Positions 7,865 through 18,678 are shown, counted from the stretch's first letter. The stretch: 42,630 nt of DNA from Allorhizocola rhizosphaerae (GCF_003426775.1 NZ_QJUG01000053.1:1-42630), one strand, 5' to 3'. A program made the numbers and translations. Notes: generated by a model not told the origin, from the sequence alone.

Positions 7865-8689
7865 GTGAATGAGGCTGTTCGCGAACTTGTGCTGAGCACG
7901 CGTTTGACGCCGACGCAGCGGCGCATAGCGCGGGAGTTGGTGAACCGGGCAGACGAGGTGGCCTACCTGTCGGCTGCCGAGCTGGCCGAGCTCGCGCAGG
8001 TGAGCCAGCCGTCCGTGACCCGGTTCGCGATGGCGCTGGGCTTCGACGGCTACCCGGCGCTCAGGAGAAGGCTGCGCGACCTCAACGGACGCAACGGCCG
8101 CCCCGACCGGGCCGGAAACGAGCTGCAGCAGGCGATCCGCGACGAGGCGTCCAATTTGGAGCGTCTGGCGGACGGTCTTTCCGACCTGAGCGCCATCCAG
8201 CATGCCGGCGCGCTGCTCGCCGCGAGCCGGCCGCTGCCCGTGCTCGGGCTGCGCGCCGCCGCCCCGCTGGCCAACTACTTCGGCTACTTCGCCGCGAAGA
8301 TCCACCCCGAGGTGCGCGTGCTGGAGCACGGCGGCAGCCTGCTGGCCGACCGGCTCGAACAGGCCGCCAGCTCCGGCACCAGCGCCGTGCTGGCCTTCGC
8401 GCTGCCGCGCTACCCGCGAGAGCTGCTCGACGCGCTCGCCGAGGCCCGCGCGCTCGGCCTTCGCATCGTCGTCATCACCGACTCGCCCGTCAGCCCGGCC
8501 GCCGACCGCGCCGACATCACGCTCACCGCCGCGGTCGGGTCGCAGCTCGTGTTCGACCTGCACACCGCGCCCATGGTGCTGGCCATGGTGCTGCTGCAGG
8601 CCATGGGCGACGCCGACCCGACCGCGACGCAGCGCCGCCTCGAAGCATTCGAACTGTCCGCAGCCCGCCGCAATCTCTTCGTGGAGTGA
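7865..8689 (+). CDS. MurR/RpiR-family (HTH plus SIS) transcriptional regulator
   Basis: The N-terminal HTH_6 domain (about 1-75) includes [20 protein letters not shown] and the recognition region [24 protein letters not shown] domain follows (about 110-240), the fold that usually binds phosphosugars in this family. The gene sits at the head of the hut operon and its stop overlaps the upstream context of hutU, so it is very likely the pathway regulator. If so, its SIS domain would sense a histidine-pathway intermediate or respond to sugar status, which is unusual; hut genes are more often controlled by HutC (GntR) or HutP. The GTG at 7865 gives the usual N-terminus; a GTG at 7817 in the same frame would add 16 unlikely residues. 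Confidence 0.88.
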   Translation: MNEAVRELVLSTRLTPTQRRIARELVNRADEVAYLSAAELAELAQVSQPSVTRFAMALGFDGYPALRRRLRDLNGRNGRPDRAGNELQQAIRDEASNLERLADGLSDLSAIQHAGALLAASRPLPVLGLRAAAPLANYFGYFAAKIHPEVRVLEHGGSLLADRLEQAASSGTSAVLAFALPRYPRELLDALAEARALGLRIVVITDSPVSPAADRADITLTAAVGSQLVFDLHTAPMVLAMVLLQAMGDADPTATQRRLEAFELSAARRNLFVE

Positions 8690-8694
8690 CTTCA

Positions 8695-10359
8695 ATGGAG
8701 CAGATCATCCGCGCCGCCACCGGAACCCAGTTGACCGCGCGCTCCTGGCCGCAGGAGGCAGCGATCCGCATGCTGTGCAACAACCTCGACCCGGACGTGG
8801 CCGAAAGACCTGAAGACCTTGTTGTCTATGGGGGTACCGGCAAAGCCGCCCGCGATTGGCCGAGTTTTCACGCACTCGTCCGGACGCTGACCACGCTCAA
8901 GGACGACGAGACGATGCTGGTGCAGTCGGGCCGCCCGGTGGGCGTGTTCCGCACGCACGAGTGGGCGCCGCGCGTGCTCCTTGCCAACTCCAACCTGGTG
9001 GGCGACTGGGCCACCTGGCCGGAGTTTCGCCGCCTCGAAAAACTAGGCCTGACCATGTATGGGCAGATGACCGCCGGCTCATGGATCTACATCGGCACAC
9101 AAGGCATCCTGCAGGGCACATATGAGACGTTCGCTGCCGTGGCGGCCAAGCGCTTCGGCGGGACCCTCGCGGGCACCCTGACCCTGACGGCCGGGTGTGG
9201 CGGCATGGGCGGGGCACAGCCGCTCGCCATCACCATGAACGGCGGCGCATGCATCGTCGCCGATGTCGACCCGCTCCGCATGCAAAAGCGGGTCAATACG
9301 CGCTACCTCGATGTCGTGGCGTCCGATGTGGACGAAGCCGTCGCCATGGCCTTGCAGGCCAAGCGGGAGAAGCGTCCGCTCAGTGTCGGTGTGGTCGCCA
9401 ACGCGGCGTGGCTGTTTCCGTACCTCCTGGAAAAGGGTATGGAAATCGACATCGTCACCGATCAGACCAGCGCGCACGATCCCCTTTCCTACCTTCCGCT
9501 CGATGTCGATCTCGGCGATGCCCCCGACTACGCGGCCAAGAAGCCGGAGGAATTCACCGACCGGGCGCGGGCGAGCATGGCCAAACACGTGGAGGCCATG
9601 GTCGGGTTCATGGACAATGGGGCCGAGGTGTTCGACTACGGCAACTCGATTCGGGGCGAGGCGAAGCTCGGCGGATACTCGCGGGCGTTCGCCTTCCCGG
9701 GTTTCGTGCCCGCCTACATCCGGCCGCTGTTCTGCAAGGGCAAGGGCCCGTTCCGCTGGGCGGCGCTTTCGGGCTCGAAAGAAGACATCGCGGCGACCGA
9801 TCGTGCGATCTTGGACCTGTTCCCGGAGAACGAGTCACTGGCCCGCTGGATCCGCCTGGCCTCGGAGAGGGTCGCGTTCCAGGGGCTTCCGGCGCGCATC
9901 TGCTGGCTCGGCTATGGCGAACGCGACAGGGCGGGCGCTCGCTTCAACGAGATGGTCGCCGACGGGACGCTCCGCGCGCCCATCGTGATCGGCCGCGATC
10001 ACCTCGACTGCGGCAGCGTGGCCTCGCCCCACCGGGAGACAGAGTCCATGTTGGACGGTTCCGACGCAATCGCAGACTGGCCCCTGCTCAACGCGCTGGT
10101 CAACACCGCCAGCGGCGCGTCGTGGGTGAGCATCCACCACGGCGGTGGCGTCGGCATGGGCCGCTCGATCCACGCGGGGCAGGTGACGGTCGCCGACGGG
10201 ACGCAACTCGCGGCGCAGAAGATTGAAAGAGTGCTCACCAACGACCCGGGTATGGGAGTCATCAGGCACGTGGATGCCGGTTATGACCAGGCGGCCGAGG
10301 TCGCCAAGGAGAAGGGTGTTCGAGTACCCATGGACGAGTCTTATGAAGCTACTGGATGA
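8695..10359 (+). CDS. hutU: Urocanate hydratase
   Basis: Converts urocanate to imidazolone propionate with tightly bound NAD+ acting as electrophile; second step of histidine breakdown, cytosolic. At 554 residues it has the normal family length. The family signature [14 protein letters not shown] contains the active-site Cys at about residue 403. Other conserved blocks are the NAD-binding [10 protein letters not shown] (about 168-177), [18 protein letters not shown] and [16 protein letters not shown]. The ATG at 8695 is preceded by GGAG at 8683-8686, itself inside the end of the regulator gene, so the two are probably translationally coupled. Its last 17 bases overlap the M20 gene. Confidence 0.97.
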   Translation: MEQIIRAATGTQLTARSWPQEAAIRMLCNNLDPDVAERPEDLVVYGGTGKAARDWPSFHALVRTLTTLKDDETMLVQSGRPVGVFRTHEWAPRVLLANSNLVGDWATWPEFRRLEKLGLTMYGQMTAGSWIYIGTQGILQGTYETFAAVAAKRFGGTLAGTLTLTAGCGGMGGAQPLAITMNGGACIVADVDPLRMQKRVNTRYLDVVASDVDEAVAMALQAKREKRPLSVGVVANAAWLFPYLLEKGMEIDIVTDQTSAHDPLSYLPLDVDLGDAPDYAAKKPEEFTDRARASMAKHVEAMVGFMDNGAEVFDYGNSIRGEAKLGGYSRAFAFPGFVPAYIRPLFCKGKGPFRWAALSGSKEDIAATDRAILDLFPENESLARWIRLASERVAFQGLPARICWLGYGERDRAGARFNEMVADGTLRAPIVIGRDHLDCGSVASPHRETESMLDGSDAIADWPLLNALVNTASGASWVSIHHGGGVGMGRSIHAGQVTVADGTQLAAQKIERVLTNDPGMGVIRHVDAGYDQAAEVAKEKGVRVPMDESYEATG

Positions 10360-11467
10360 GATCGCAGACATCGGCCGCGACCCGGTCAGCGGCGGTTACG
10401 TCCGGTATGCATGGACCGAGCCCGAGCTAGCGCTGCGGGACTGGTTCCGCGATCAGGCCACCCAACGCGGGCTGGCGCTGGAAGACGACGGCAACGGCAA
10501 CATCTTCGCGTGGTGGGGATCGGGCCCGGACGCCGTGCTGACGGGCAGCCATCTCGATTCCGTGCCCCACGGCGGCGCATACGACGGCCCGCTCGGCGTG
10601 GTCAGCGCACTGCTGGCGATAGACGAGCTTCGCCAAAGAGGAGTCAAGCCCGCCAAGCCCATCGGGATCGCGGTCTTCGCCGAGGAGGAGGGCTCCCGGT
10701 TCGGGCTGGCGTGCCTCGGGTCGCGCCTGCTCACCGGTGCCGTCGCTCCCGATCAGGTCGACCTTCAAGGCGTGTTCGAGCCCGTCGGCCGCAGGCAGGA
10801 CATCCTCGACCGCATCGGCTGCTTCGTCGAGCTGCACATCGAGCAGGGCCGGGCACTGCAGCGCCCGGTCGGGGTGGCCAGCGCGATCTGGCCGCACGGC
10901 CGGTGGCGGCTGGACTTCGCGGGCGAACCCAACCACGCGGGCACCACCCAGATGGGCGACCGCCGCGACCCGATGCTGACGTTCGCCTTCACCGTGCTCG
11001 CGGCGAACAAGGAGGCACGGCTGCGGCACGCACACGCGACGATCGGCCGGGTGCAGGTCGCCCCAAACGCGACAAACGCCATCCCCTCTTCCGTGCGGGC
11101 ATGGCTTGACGCGCGTGCGCCATCGCCCGAAATCGTCGACGAGTTGGTGGAGGCGTTGCGCGCCAAGGCAAGCGAGCGTGCCTCGCGCGACGGGACCACC
11201 GTGACGATGACCGCCGAGTCGATCACGCCCGCCATCGAATTCCACATTGGACTGCGTGATCGGTTGGCCCGCCTGCTGGACGCGCCGATCCTGCCGACCG
11301 GTGCGGGCCACGACGCGGGCGTGCTCAGCGCCTACGTGCCGACCGCGATGCTTTTCGTGCGCAACCCGACCGGAGTTTCGCACTCCCCATTGGAGTATGC
11401 GGCCGATGAGGATTGCGAAGCGGGTGTCACCGCGCTCGCCGATGTGCTGCAGGACCTGACGTGTTGA
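10343..11467 (+). CDS. M20-family amidohydrolase in the hut operon
   Basis: A 374-residue M20 peptidase-family enzyme of the allantoate amidohydrolase/N-carbamoyl-amino-acid hydrolase branch. Metal-binding signatures are visible: [19 protein letters not shown] (about 67-85), [28 protein letters not shown], a dimer-domain [14 protein letters not shown] and the late THSP-like SHSPLEY. Allantoate has no place in this operon. The neighbouring HutF makes N-formyl-L-glutamate and hutG is absent, so I infer that this enzyme hydrolyses N-formylglutamate to formate and glutamate. Streptomyces hut loci carry a similar gene in the same position. The annotation 'allantoate amidohydrolase' would be misleading. 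The start overlaps hutU by 17 bases. Confidence 0.85.
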   Translation: MKLLDEIADIGRDPVSGGYVRYAWTEPELALRDWFRDQATQRGLALEDDGNGNIFAWWGSGPDAVLTGSHLDSVPHGGAYDGPLGVVSALLAIDELRQRGVKPAKPIGIAVFAEEEGSRFGLACLGSRLLTGAVAPDQVDLQGVFEPVGRRQDILDRIGCFVELHIEQGRALQRPVGVASAIWPHGRWRLDFAGEPNHAGTTQMGDRRDPMLTFAFTVLAANKEARLRHAHATIGRVQVAPNATNAIPSSVRAWLDARAPSPEIVDELVEALRAKASERASRDGTTVTMTAESITPAIEFHIGLRDRLARLLDAPILPTGAGHDAGVLSAYVPTAMLFVRNPTGVSHSPLEYAADEDCEAGVTALADVLQDLTC

Positions 11468-12741
11468 CGATCTACCGCTGTGAGTATGCCTGGCTGCCCG
11501 ACGGGATCGAGCGCGACGTGGCGATCCAGGTCGAAAACGGCTACATCACGGCGGTCTCCCCCGCATCATCGGGCGGCATCGCACGGGCCGGCCTGACCAT
11601 CCCGGGGTTTGCCAACGCCCACTCGCACGCGTTCCACCGGGCCTTGCGCGGGCGCACGCACAACGGCGGCGGCGACTTCTGGACCTGGCGCGAACAGATG
11701 TACCGCGTGGCCGCCAAGCTCGACCCGGACTCCTACTATCGCCTGGCCCGTGCCGTGTACGGGGAGATGGCCCTGGCAGGCGTCACGACCGTGGGCGAGT
11801 TCCATTATCTGCATCACGCGCCGGGCGGCGCGCGCTACAGCGATCCCAACGCCATGGGCCACGCCGTCATCCAGGCCGCGCACGACGCGGGCATCCGCAT
11901 CACCCTCATCGACACGCTGTACCTTCAGGCCGGGGTCAACGGCGAGCCGCTCAGCGAGACGCAGCTCCGGTTCAGCGACGGCGACGCCGACGCGTGGGCG
12001 GAAAGGGTCGCGGGCATCGTCGGCACCCGGATCGGCGCGGCCATTCATTCGGTACGGGCCGTGCCCCCGTCCCAGATGCGCCCGGTGGCAGAGTTCGACG
12101 GCCCGATCCACGCCCACGTTTCCGAGCAGGGCGCCGAAAACGAGGCGTGCCAGGCGCTGCACCACTGCAGCCCGGTCGAGCTGCTCGCCGAGCGGGGCGT
12201 GCTGCAGCAGGGATTCACGGCCGTGCACGCCACCCATCTGTCCGAAAGCGACATCGCACAGCTGAGCCAGGCGTACACGTGCTTCTGCCCCACGACCGAA
12301 CGCGACCTGGGCGACGGCATCGGTCCGGCTCGCGCGCTGCACGAGGCGGGTGCGCAGCTCACGCTCGGCAGCGACAGCCACGCGGTGATCGACCTGTTCG
12401 AGGAGTCGCGCGGACTCGAACTCAACGAGCGGCTGGCCTCGCAGAAGCGTGGCCGGTTCAGCCCGGACGAGCTGCTGTTCGCGGCGACCAAGGCGGGCCA
12501 CGACAGTCTGGGTTGGACAGACGCGGGCCGCATCGCCGTGGGCCAGCGGGCCGACCTGGTGACCGTGTCGCTCGACTCGCCGCGCACGGCGGGCAGCGAC
12601 CCGGCCGGAATCCTGTTCACCGCCACGGCCGCCGACGTCACGCACGTGGTCGTCGACGGGCGTGAGGTGGTGGCCGATGGCCGGCACGTTTCTCTCGATG
12701 TGGCCGGCGAGCTTCGGGAGGCCGTGTGCGCACTCTACTGA
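11461..12741 (+). CDS. hutF: Formimidoylglutamate deiminase
   Basis: An amidohydrolase-superfamily enzyme that deiminates N-formimino-L-glutamate to N-formyl-L-glutamate and ammonia. Evidence: the metal-site motif NAHSHAFHR, the HutF hallmark [17 protein letters not shown] followed by Y, HAHVSEQ, and the late metal Asp in [14 protein letters not shown]. At 426 residues it fits the family (about 450). The GTG at 11461 overlaps the previous stop by seven bases; TTG at 11464 is another possible start. With HutF present, the pathway is the two-step (deiminase plus deformylase) version rather than direct FIG hydrolysis. Confidence 0.95.
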   Translation: MLTIYRCEYAWLPDGIERDVAIQVENGYITAVSPASSGGIARAGLTIPGFANAHSHAFHRALRGRTHNGGGDFWTWREQMYRVAAKLDPDSYYRLARAVYGEMALAGVTTVGEFHYLHHAPGGARYSDPNAMGHAVIQAAHDAGIRITLIDTLYLQAGVNGEPLSETQLRFSDGDADAWAERVAGIVGTRIGAAIHSVRAVPPSQMRPVAEFDGPIHAHVSEQGAENEACQALHHCSPVELLAERGVLQQGFTAVHATHLSESDIAQLSQAYTCFCPTTERDLGDGIGPARALHEAGAQLTLGSDSHAVIDLFEESRGLELNERLASQKRGRFSPDELLFAATKAGHDSLGWTDAGRIAVGQRADLVTVSLDSPRTAGSDPAGILFTATAADVTHVVVDGREVVADGRHVSLDVAGELREAVCALY

Positions 12742-13844
12742 TAGGCAATATCGGCGAGCTCACCACGCACGCCGGCGGCGAAGGCGACGCGCTCATCGTC
12801 AGCGATCGCGTCGAGTGGATCGGGTCTTCGAAGCACGCGCCCGCCGCAGACTCCTATTTGGACGCGGGCGGCGGGGCGGTCATCCCCGGATTTGTCGACA
12901 GCCACAGCCATCTGGTGTTCGCGGGCGACCGCGCCTTCGAGTTCGCCGCCCGCATGGCCGGCTCGCCTTACACGGGCGGCGGGATCCGTTACACGGTCGA
13001 GCAAACCCGCGCCGCCTCCTCCTGCGCGCTGGAGGCCAACGCCACCCGGCTCGTCACCGAGGCCCGCCGCCAGGGCACGACCACCATCGAAATCAAGAGC
13101 GGCTACGGGCTCACGGTCGACGATGAGGCCCGCAGCCTGCGCATCGCGGGCACCCTCACCGAGGAGACCACCTTCCTCGGCGCGCACATCAAACCCGGTG
13201 ATGATTACGTGTCGCTGGTGGTAGGCGAAATGCTGGCGGCATGCGCGCCGCACGCCAAGTGGATAGACGTGTTCTGCGAGCGGGGTGCGTTCGACGTCGA
13301 CGAGTCCCGGGAAATCCTGACCGCGGGCGTCAAGGCGGGCCTACAGCCACGCATCCACGCCAACCAGCTCGGGCCGGGCGGCGGCGTGCAGCTCGCGGTA
13401 GACCTCGACTGCGCCAGCGCCGACCACTGCACATATCTCAGTGACGCCGATGTCGCGGCCCTGGCTTCTTCGCAGACCGTCGCGACGCTGCTGCCCGGAT
13501 GCGAGTTCTCCACCCGCGCGCCCTATCCCGACGCGCGCAGGCTCATCGACGCGGGCGCGACCGTGGCCATCGCGACCGACTGCAACCCCGGTTCGTCGTA
13601 CACCTCATCCATGCCTTTCTGTATCGCCGTCGCCGTGCGCGAGATGCGCATGACCCCGCACGAAGCGCTGTGGGCGGCGACGGCGGGCGGCGCTGCGGCA
13701 CTGCGCCGCAACGACATCGGTCACCTGGGCATCGGCGCCCAAGCCGACCTCATCATCCTCGACGCCCCGAGCTTCGTGCACCTGGCCTACCGGCCCGGTG
13801 TCCCGATTGTCAAAACCGTTGTGCACAAAGGAGTGCCGCAGTGA
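12726..13844 (+). CDS. hutI: Imidazolonepropionase
   Basis: Hydrolyses imidazolone propionate to N-formimino-L-glutamate; third step of histidine catabolism. The 372-residue protein has the amidohydrolase TIM-barrel motif [20 protein letters not shown], the [12 protein letters not shown] block, HANQLG and the metal Asp in [15 protein letters not shown]. The GTG start is preceded by GGGAG five bases upstream, inside the end of hutF, and overlaps it by 16 bases. It is slightly shorter than many homologues (about 400). Confidence 0.96.
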   Translation: MRTLLIGNIGELTTHAGGEGDALIVSDRVEWIGSSKHAPAADSYLDAGGGAVIPGFVDSHSHLVFAGDRAFEFAARMAGSPYTGGGIRYTVEQTRAASSCALEANATRLVTEARRQGTTTIEIKSGYGLTVDDEARSLRIAGTLTEETTFLGAHIKPGDDYVSLVVGEMLAACAPHAKWIDVFCERGAFDVDESREILTAGVKAGLQPRIHANQLGPGGGVQLAVDLDCASADHCTYLSDADVAALASSQTVATLLPGCEFSTRAPYPDARRLIDAGATVAIATDCNPGSSYTSSMPFCIAVAVREMRMTPHEALWAATAGGAAALRRNDIGHLGIGAQADLIILDAPSFVHLAYRPGVPIVKTVVHKGVPQ

Positions 13845-15373
13845 TTGTGATAGCGCCCACCGGATGCAAGCCAGAAGACGTGCTCGCCGTCGCCCGCGGG
13901 GACGCGCAAGTGCGCATCGCTCCTTCATCAATCGCGGCACTCGAACGCAGCCGGTCCATTGTGGACGAGATCGAGCGCGACGGGCTGCCGGTGTATGGCA
14001 TCTCCACCGGATTCGGCGCGCTGGCCAACACGTTCATCTCGCCGTCGCGCCGGGCCGAGCTGCAGCATGCGCTCATCCGCTCGCATGCGGCCGGGATCGG
14101 CGCGCCAATGCCGCGCGAGGTGGTGCGCGCCATGATGCTGCTGCGGGTGAGGTCGCTCTGTCTTGGACATTCGGGGGTACGCCCACTCGTGGCGCAGGCG
14201 TTCGTGGATCTGCTCAACCATGATGTGACGCCGTGGGTGCCCGAGCACGGATCCCTTGGCGCGTCGGGAGATCTGGCACCGCTCGCACACTGCGCGCTGG
14301 TGTTGATGGGCGAGGGGTGGGTGCTCGGAAAGGACGGCCACAGGATTTCGGGAAGCGACGCCCTGCACGCGGCGGGCCTTGCCCCGATAGAACTATCCTC
14401 CAAGGAGGGTCTTGCCCTTATCAACGGGACCGACGGCATGCTCGGCATGCTGCTGTTGGCCTGCCACGACTTCGGCCACCTGTGCACGATGGCCGACATC
14501 ACGGCCGCCCTGTCGATCGAGGCGATGCTCGGCTCCGATCGGCCCTTCCATCCTTCGCTGCACGAGATCCGGCCGCATCCGGGGCAGATCGTGAGCGCGG
14601 CCAACATCTATCGGCTGCTGCAGAACTCGTCCATCATGGACAGTCACCGGCACGACATGACGCACGCGGTGCAGGACGCATACTCCATGCGGTGCGCGCC
14701 GCAGGTCGCCGGCGCGGCACGGGACACGCTCGAGTTCGCCCGGACGGTCGCGGCGCGGGAGCTCGTGTCGGTGGCCGACAACCCGGTCGTGCTGCCCGAC
14801 GGGCGGGTCGAGTCCACGGGCAACTTCCACGGCGCGCCCTTGGGTTTCGCCGCCGACTTCCTGGCGATCGGGGCCTGCGAGATCGGGTCGATCAGCGAAC
14901 GCCGGATCGACCGCTTGCTTGACGTGACCCGATCGCGCGACCTGCCGCCGTTCCTCACGCCCGATGCGGGGGTCAACTCGGGCCTGATGATCGCGCAGTA
15001 CACGGCCGCGGGCATCGTCGCGGAAAACCGGCGCCTGTCCTCGCCCGCGTCTGTGGACACCATCCCGACCAGCGGCATGCAGGAAGACCACGTGTCAATG
15101 GGCTGGGCGGCTTGCGTGAAGCTGCGGCGGGTACTCGACAATCTCACCAGCATCCTTGCCGTGGAGCTACTCTCGGCTGTCCGCGGCCTACAACTCCGCT
15201 CGCCCCTCACCCCCTCGCCCGCCGGACAGGCCGCCATCGCCCACGTTTCCACCTACGCCGGCGAGCCAGGCCCCGACGTCTACCTCGCGCCGATCCTGGA
15301 GCACGCCCGCGCCAGCATCGCCGGCCCCGACCTCCTACAAGCCATCGAATCCCACCTCGGCCCCCTCCCCTAG
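13841..15373 (+). CDS. hutH: Histidine ammonia-lyase
   Basis: Deaminates L-histidine to urocanate using the self-formed MIO prosthetic group. The cyclising triad Ala141-Ser142-Gly143 is in [14 protein letters not shown]. Other family blocks are [15 protein letters not shown], the segment ending in [14 protein letters not shown], and SADN-like VSVADNPVV. The 510-residue length is typical. GTG at 13841 is the best start: AAAGGAG lies seven bases upstream and it overlaps the hutI stop by GTGA. Although it catalyses the first step, it is the last gene of the operon. A terminator-like stem follows it. Confidence 0.97.
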   Translation: MIVIAPTGCKPEDVLAVARGDAQVRIAPSSIAALERSRSIVDEIERDGLPVYGISTGFGALANTFISPSRRAELQHALIRSHAAGIGAPMPREVVRAMMLLRVRSLCLGHSGVRPLVAQAFVDLLNHDVTPWVPEHGSLGASGDLAPLAHCALVLMGEGWVLGKDGHRISGSDALHAAGLAPIELSSKEGLALINGTDGMLGMLLLACHDFGHLCTMADITAALSIEAMLGSDRPFHPSLHEIRPHPGQIVSAANIYRLLQNSSIMDSHRHDMTHAVQDAYSMRCAPQVAGAARDTLEFARTVAARELVSVADNPVVLPDGRVESTGNFHGAPLGFAADFLAIGACEIGSISERRIDRLLDVTRSRDLPPFLTPDAGVNSGLMIAQYTAAGIVAENRRLSSPASVDTIPTSGMQEDHVSMGWAACVKLRRVLDNLTSILAVELLSAVRGLQLRSPLTPSPAGQAAIAHVSTYAGEPGPDVYLAPILEHARASIAGPDLLQAIESHLGPLP

Positions 15374-15425
15374 CCCCGGGGGCGGGGGTGAGCCGCGGTA
15401 GGTCTGTGGGTGCGGTGGTGGTGGT

Positions 15426-15456
15426 GCCGGGGACGACGGTGCCTGGCGTCCCCGGC
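15426..15456. terminator. Hairpin between hutH and the ABC operon
   Basis: GCCGGGGAC at 15426-15434 and GTCCCCGGC at 15448-15456 form a perfect 9-base stem with a 13-base loop. It lies between two convergent operons and may terminate both. There is no long T-run on either side. Confidence 0.6.
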
Positions 15457-15465
15457 AAGTGAGGG

Positions 15466-16320
15466 TTACTTCACCGCGCCGGCCGTCAGGCCCGACTGGA
15501 TCTGGCGTTGGAAGAAGGCGTACATGATGATCATTGGAATGATGGCGATGGTGAGGGCGGCGAACAGGGCGGCCCAGTCGGCCTCGTATCCGGCCGACGT
15601 GGAGATGGCCGCGATGCCCTGGGTGAGCAGCCACTTGTCCTTTTCGGCGGGCAGCAGGGCCAGCGGCAGCACGTACTGGTTCCATTGTCCGATGATGTTG
15701 AAGATGGTGATGCTCACCAAGCCTGGCTTGGCCATGGGCAACATGACCCGGAAGAACAGCTTGGTGTGCGAGGCGCCGTCGATCAGCGCGGCCTCGGCGA
15801 CCGCGTTGGGCAGGGTCTTGAAGAACGCCGCGAGGAAAAACACGGTGAACGGCAACGAGTACGCGATGTAGACGAGGGTCAGTCCAATGTGGCTGTTGAG
15901 CAACCCGAGCGTGTCGACCACGAGATAAAGCGGGGTGAGCACGACGTAGACGGGGAACGCCAGTCCCGCAACGAAGAAGTAATACACAACCCGATTGCCA
16001 ACAAACCTATAGCGTGCCAACACATAAGCGGCCATCGAGCCCAGCAGCATGGTGCCGAACGTCGACGCCACCACGACTATCACGCTGTTGATGAAATAGG
16101 TCCCGATGCTCGCCCGCGTCCACGCCCGCCCGAACGAGGCGAAGTCCCAATTGGACGGAAAGCCGAACGGGTTCTCGATGAAGATTTCCGTGTTGCTCTT
16201 GAATGATGCCAGCACCGCGAAGACGAGCGGGAACAGGATCATGATGGTCCACAGGGCCAGCGACAGGTGCCCGAAGCCGGACAGCAGCCGGATTTCGCGC
16301 TTGGTCTGAGTCGAGTTCAT
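15466..16320 (-). CDS. ngcG: Sugar ABC transporter permease (NgcG-type)
   Basis: A 284-residue MalG/UgpE-type inner-membrane permease with six predicted segments. The binding-protein-dependent transport motif EAALIDGASHTKLFFRVMLPMAKPGL (EAA loop, about 190-215) contacts the ATPase. It starts on the base that ends the upstream permease stop (TGATG-type junction), so the two are translationally coupled. The NgcG name rests on the strong resemblance of the operon's binding protein to NgcE. No ATP-binding gene lies nearby, as is usual for actinobacterial sugar importers that share MsiK. Confidence 0.85.
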   Translation of the reverse strand: MNSTQTKREIRLLSGFGHLSLALWTIMILFPLVFAVLASFKSNTEIFIENPFGFPSNWDFASFGRAWTRASIGTYFINSVIVVVASTFGTMLLGSMAAYVLARYRFVGNRVVYYFFVAGLAFPVYVVLTPLYLVVDTLGLLNSHIGLTLVYIAYSLPFTVFFLAAFFKTLPNAVAEAALIDGASHTKLFFRVMLPMAKPGLVSITIFNIIGQWNQYVLPLALLPAEKDKWLLTQGIAAISTSAGYEADWAALFAALTIAIIPMIIMYAFFQRQIQSGLTAGAVK

Positions 16321-17231
16321 CAGTGCTCCACCGCTTCACGCCGGCCCGTCCGCAGCGCCAGCACCGCGAACGTAATCGTCAACAGGAACAGTGAGACACC
16401 AAGCGCCGACGCGTAGCCGTACTCCGACTCCCGGATGCCCTGCTTGTAGATGAGCACCGGCAACACGGCCGTCGCCCCGTCTGGCCCGCCCTGCTCGATG
16501 GACAGCAGCATCACGAGGGCGAACGCGTCGAATGCGAGGATTCCCAGGTACACCCAAGCGACTTGAACGGTCTCCCACAGCAGGGGAATGGTCACCCGGA
16601 AGAAGATGACGACGCGCGAGGCCCCGTCGAGCACCGCCGCCTCATACAGATCCGCCGGGATGGACGACATGCCCGCCGAAAACAGCACCACATAGAACCC
16701 GACCGCCTGCCACACCAGCGCGCCCAGGATGGCCCACATCCCATAATCGATCATGAATCCGATCGGCTTGTCCATGCCGAACACGTCGATCAGCAGGCGG
16801 TTGAGCACACCGGTCTGGTCGGGGCCGTACACCCGGCTGAAAATGACCCCGACGATGACCACGGCCAGCACCTGGGGAAGGAAGAACACCACACGGTAGA
16901 ACTTCGACCCCCACACGCCGGTCATCACGCCACCGCGGGTGCCCCCGCCCATGTTCAACAGGAACGCGAAGAACAGGGCGAGGGCGATCGTGATGAGGGG
17001 CAACAGGATCAGCAGGAACAGGTGATGCTGCACCGCCTTCCAGAACAGGCCGTCGGTCCAGATTTTCGCGAAGTTGTCCAGACCGACGAATCTGAACTTC
17101 GGCGAGAGGCCGGTCCAGTTGGTCATCGACACGTAAACCAATTGCGTGATCGGGTAGAACACGAACGTCGCGTACAACACGATCGGCGCGAGCAAAAAGC
17201 CGATGACGAAGCGGTACGTACCGTGCCGCAT
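16320..17231 (-). CDS. ngcF: Sugar ABC transporter permease (NgcF-type)
   Basis: A 303-residue MalF/UgpA-type permease with an N-terminal membrane segment (FVIGFLLAPIVLYATFVFYP) and the family EAA loop (YEAAVLDGASRVVIFFRVTIPLLWE). It pairs with the next permease to form the import channel. A GGAGGG ribosome binding site lies about nine bases upstream of the ATG, in the 25-base gap after the binding-protein gene. The substrate is inferred from the binding protein: N-acetylglucosamine or its dimer. Confidence 0.86.
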   Translation of the reverse strand: MRHGTYRFVIGFLLAPIVLYATFVFYPITQLVYVSMTNWTGLSPKFRFVGLDNFAKIWTDGLFWKAVQHHLFLLILLPLITIALALFFAFLLNMGGGTRGGVMTGVWGSKFYRVVFFLPQVLAVVIVGVIFSRVYGPDQTGVLNRLLIDVFGMDKPIGFMIDYGMWAILGALVWQAVGFYVVLFSAGMSSIPADLYEAAVLDGASRVVIFFRVTIPLLWETVQVAWVYLGILAFDAFALVMLLSIEQGGPDGATAVLPVLIYKQGIRESEYGYASALGVSLFLLTITFAVLALRTGRREAVEH

Positions 17232-17256
17232 GCCTGTTAGCCCTCCAGCCAGTGGG

Positions 17257-18678
17257 TTACCGGTTGAACTTCTCGATGGACGAGTCGGCCTTGACGGCGT
17301 CGGCGATCGCCTGCATGCGGTCGCAGAATTTGTCGGCCGTGCCGCCCTGGAACATCAGCTCATTCGTCGCCGTGCGGCACTCGTCGTCCATCTTCTTGTA
17401 CCAGGCGTCCCAGCGGAAGTTGAAAATCTCTGTGCCCGCGGCGGTCAATGCCTTGTTCGCCGATTCGGTACCGGGCGAGAGCGTCAGTCCTTCGGTCGAG
17501 CCCTGCACCACCGTGAGCACCTTGGTGAGTTCCGTGAATTTGCGCGCGCCTTCCTTGGACAGCATGTGGCGCAGGTATTCCTTGCCACCGCGCACGTTCT
17601 TGCCCTTGGCCGCCACGAAGTACATCTCGCCCGGCGCGGCGTAGAGTGCCGTGGGCTTGAGCTTGTCCGCGCTCGTGGCCGACGGCAGCGGGGCCAGTTG
17701 GTACTTGAAGTCCGGCGGGGTGTCCTTGGCCTGTTCGTTCTCCAGCCAGGAGCCCGACGGGTAGAAGCCCACCTTGTACTGGTTCTGCTGCAACTGCACC
17801 TCGGTGTGCTTGAGGCCCAGGTGGGACTTGTCGGTGTACTTGGCGCCGATCTCACCCCACAGGCGGGCGGCCGTGCGCACGGCGTCGACCTTCCACGCGC
17901 CCGCCTCAAGGTTGTCGATGTTCTTCAGCACGTCCGGCCCGCCGATCTTCGCGGCGGTGGTGAGGATGACCAGGTATTGGTAGTACGCGGCGTTCGCGCC
18001 CGCGTAGGCGTAGGGAGCCGTGATGCCCGCGGCCCTCATGGCGTCGAGCAGCGACGTGAACTCCGACCACGTCGTCGGCGGCGTCCACTTCTTCTCGGCG
18101 AACAACTTGCCCGAGTACCACAGGCCGAACACCGTATAGGCGTAGTTGAGCACATAGGGCTTGCCGTTGTAGGTGCCCGCCTCGATGGTGCCCGGGATCA
18201 GCGTGTCCTTGACCTTCTTGCCCGGCACGTCGAGCGACGGCGCGTCGAACAGGTCGGTCAGCTCGGCGACCTGCCCGGCGCTGACCAGCCTGCCCTGGTC
18301 CATCAGCTTCGAGCCGGCGTTGTTCACCATGTCCGGCGGCGTGTTGCTGGAGAACCGCGGCGTGAGGATGGTCGAGATCTCCTCGGTCTGGGAGAACTTC
18401 ACGTCCGCCTTGGGAAATTTCTTCTTGTACGACGGTATGTGCGCATCGGTCGCGTACTTGGTGCCCAGGCCGCCGTTGAAGATGACGACCTCAACCGGCG
18501 CGTCCTCCTTGACACCCAACGGGTTTTCGGCGGTGACCTGGCCTTCGGCCTGGTCAGTCGGCCCGTCGTCCTTGGCGCCGACACACGCCGTCAGCAGGCC
18601 CGCGGCCGGCGTGGCCAGCAGGCCGACCGCTGCCGTGCGCCGCAACACGCTGCGGCGCGTGAGGTCGGAATCCGACAT
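17257..18678 (-). CDS. ngcE: N-acetylglucosamine/chitobiose ABC binding lipoprotein (NgcE-type)
   Basis: Extracellular solute-binding lipoprotein that captures GlcNAc or chitobiose for the two permeases. Its start has a twin-arginine-like region (LTRRSVLRRTAAVG) and a lipobox LTAC with Cys32. The mature part matches remembered NgcE sequences closely (ENPLGVKEDAPVEVVIFNGG, FSQTEEISTILTPRFSSNTP, LNYAYTVFGLWYSGKLF, and the end DSSIEKFNR). The ATG at 18678 is chosen because GGAG lies six bases upstream; ATG at 18690 in the same frame has no such site. The gene carries a dre-like operator in its promoter, as expected for a DasR-controlled amino-sugar importer. Length 473 residues. Confidence 0.9.
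   Translation of the reverse strand: MSDSDLTRRSVLRRTAAVGLLATPAAGLLTACVGAKDDGPTDQAEGQVTAENPLGVKEDAPVEVVIFNGGLGTKYATDAHIPSYKKKFPKADVKFSQTEEISTILTPRFSSNTPPDMVNNAGSKLMDQGRLVSAGQVAELTDLFDAPSLDVPGKKVKDTLIPGTIEAGTYNGKPYVLNYAYTVFGLWYSGKLFAEKKWTPPTTWSEFTSLLDAMRAAGITAPYAYAGANAAYYQYLVILTTAAKIGGPDVLKNIDNLEAGAWKVDAVRTAARLWGEIGAKYTDKSHLGLKHTEVQLQQNQYKVGFYPSGSWLENEQAKDTPPDFKYQLAPLPSATSADKLKPTALYAAPGEMYFVAAKGKNVRGGKEYLRHMLSKEGARKFTELTKVLTVVQGSTEGLTLSPGTESANKALTAAGTEIFNFRWDAWYKKMDDECRTATNELMFQGGTADKFCDRMQAIADAVKADSSIEKFNR

Noticed and set aside
7033-7926. A 297-codon reverse-strand frame over the gene-free stretch
   Set aside because: It begins inside the LamG gene region and the regulator promoter, has no ribosome binding site or recognisable domain and spans the repeats.
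10343-11467. Allantoate amidohydrolase as the function of the M20 enzyme
   Set aside because: No other purine or allantoin gene is nearby; the hut context favours N-formylglutamate hydrolysis.
11566-12687. A long reverse-strand frame opposite hutF
   Set aside because: hutF on the forward strand has clear family motifs; the opposite frame has none.
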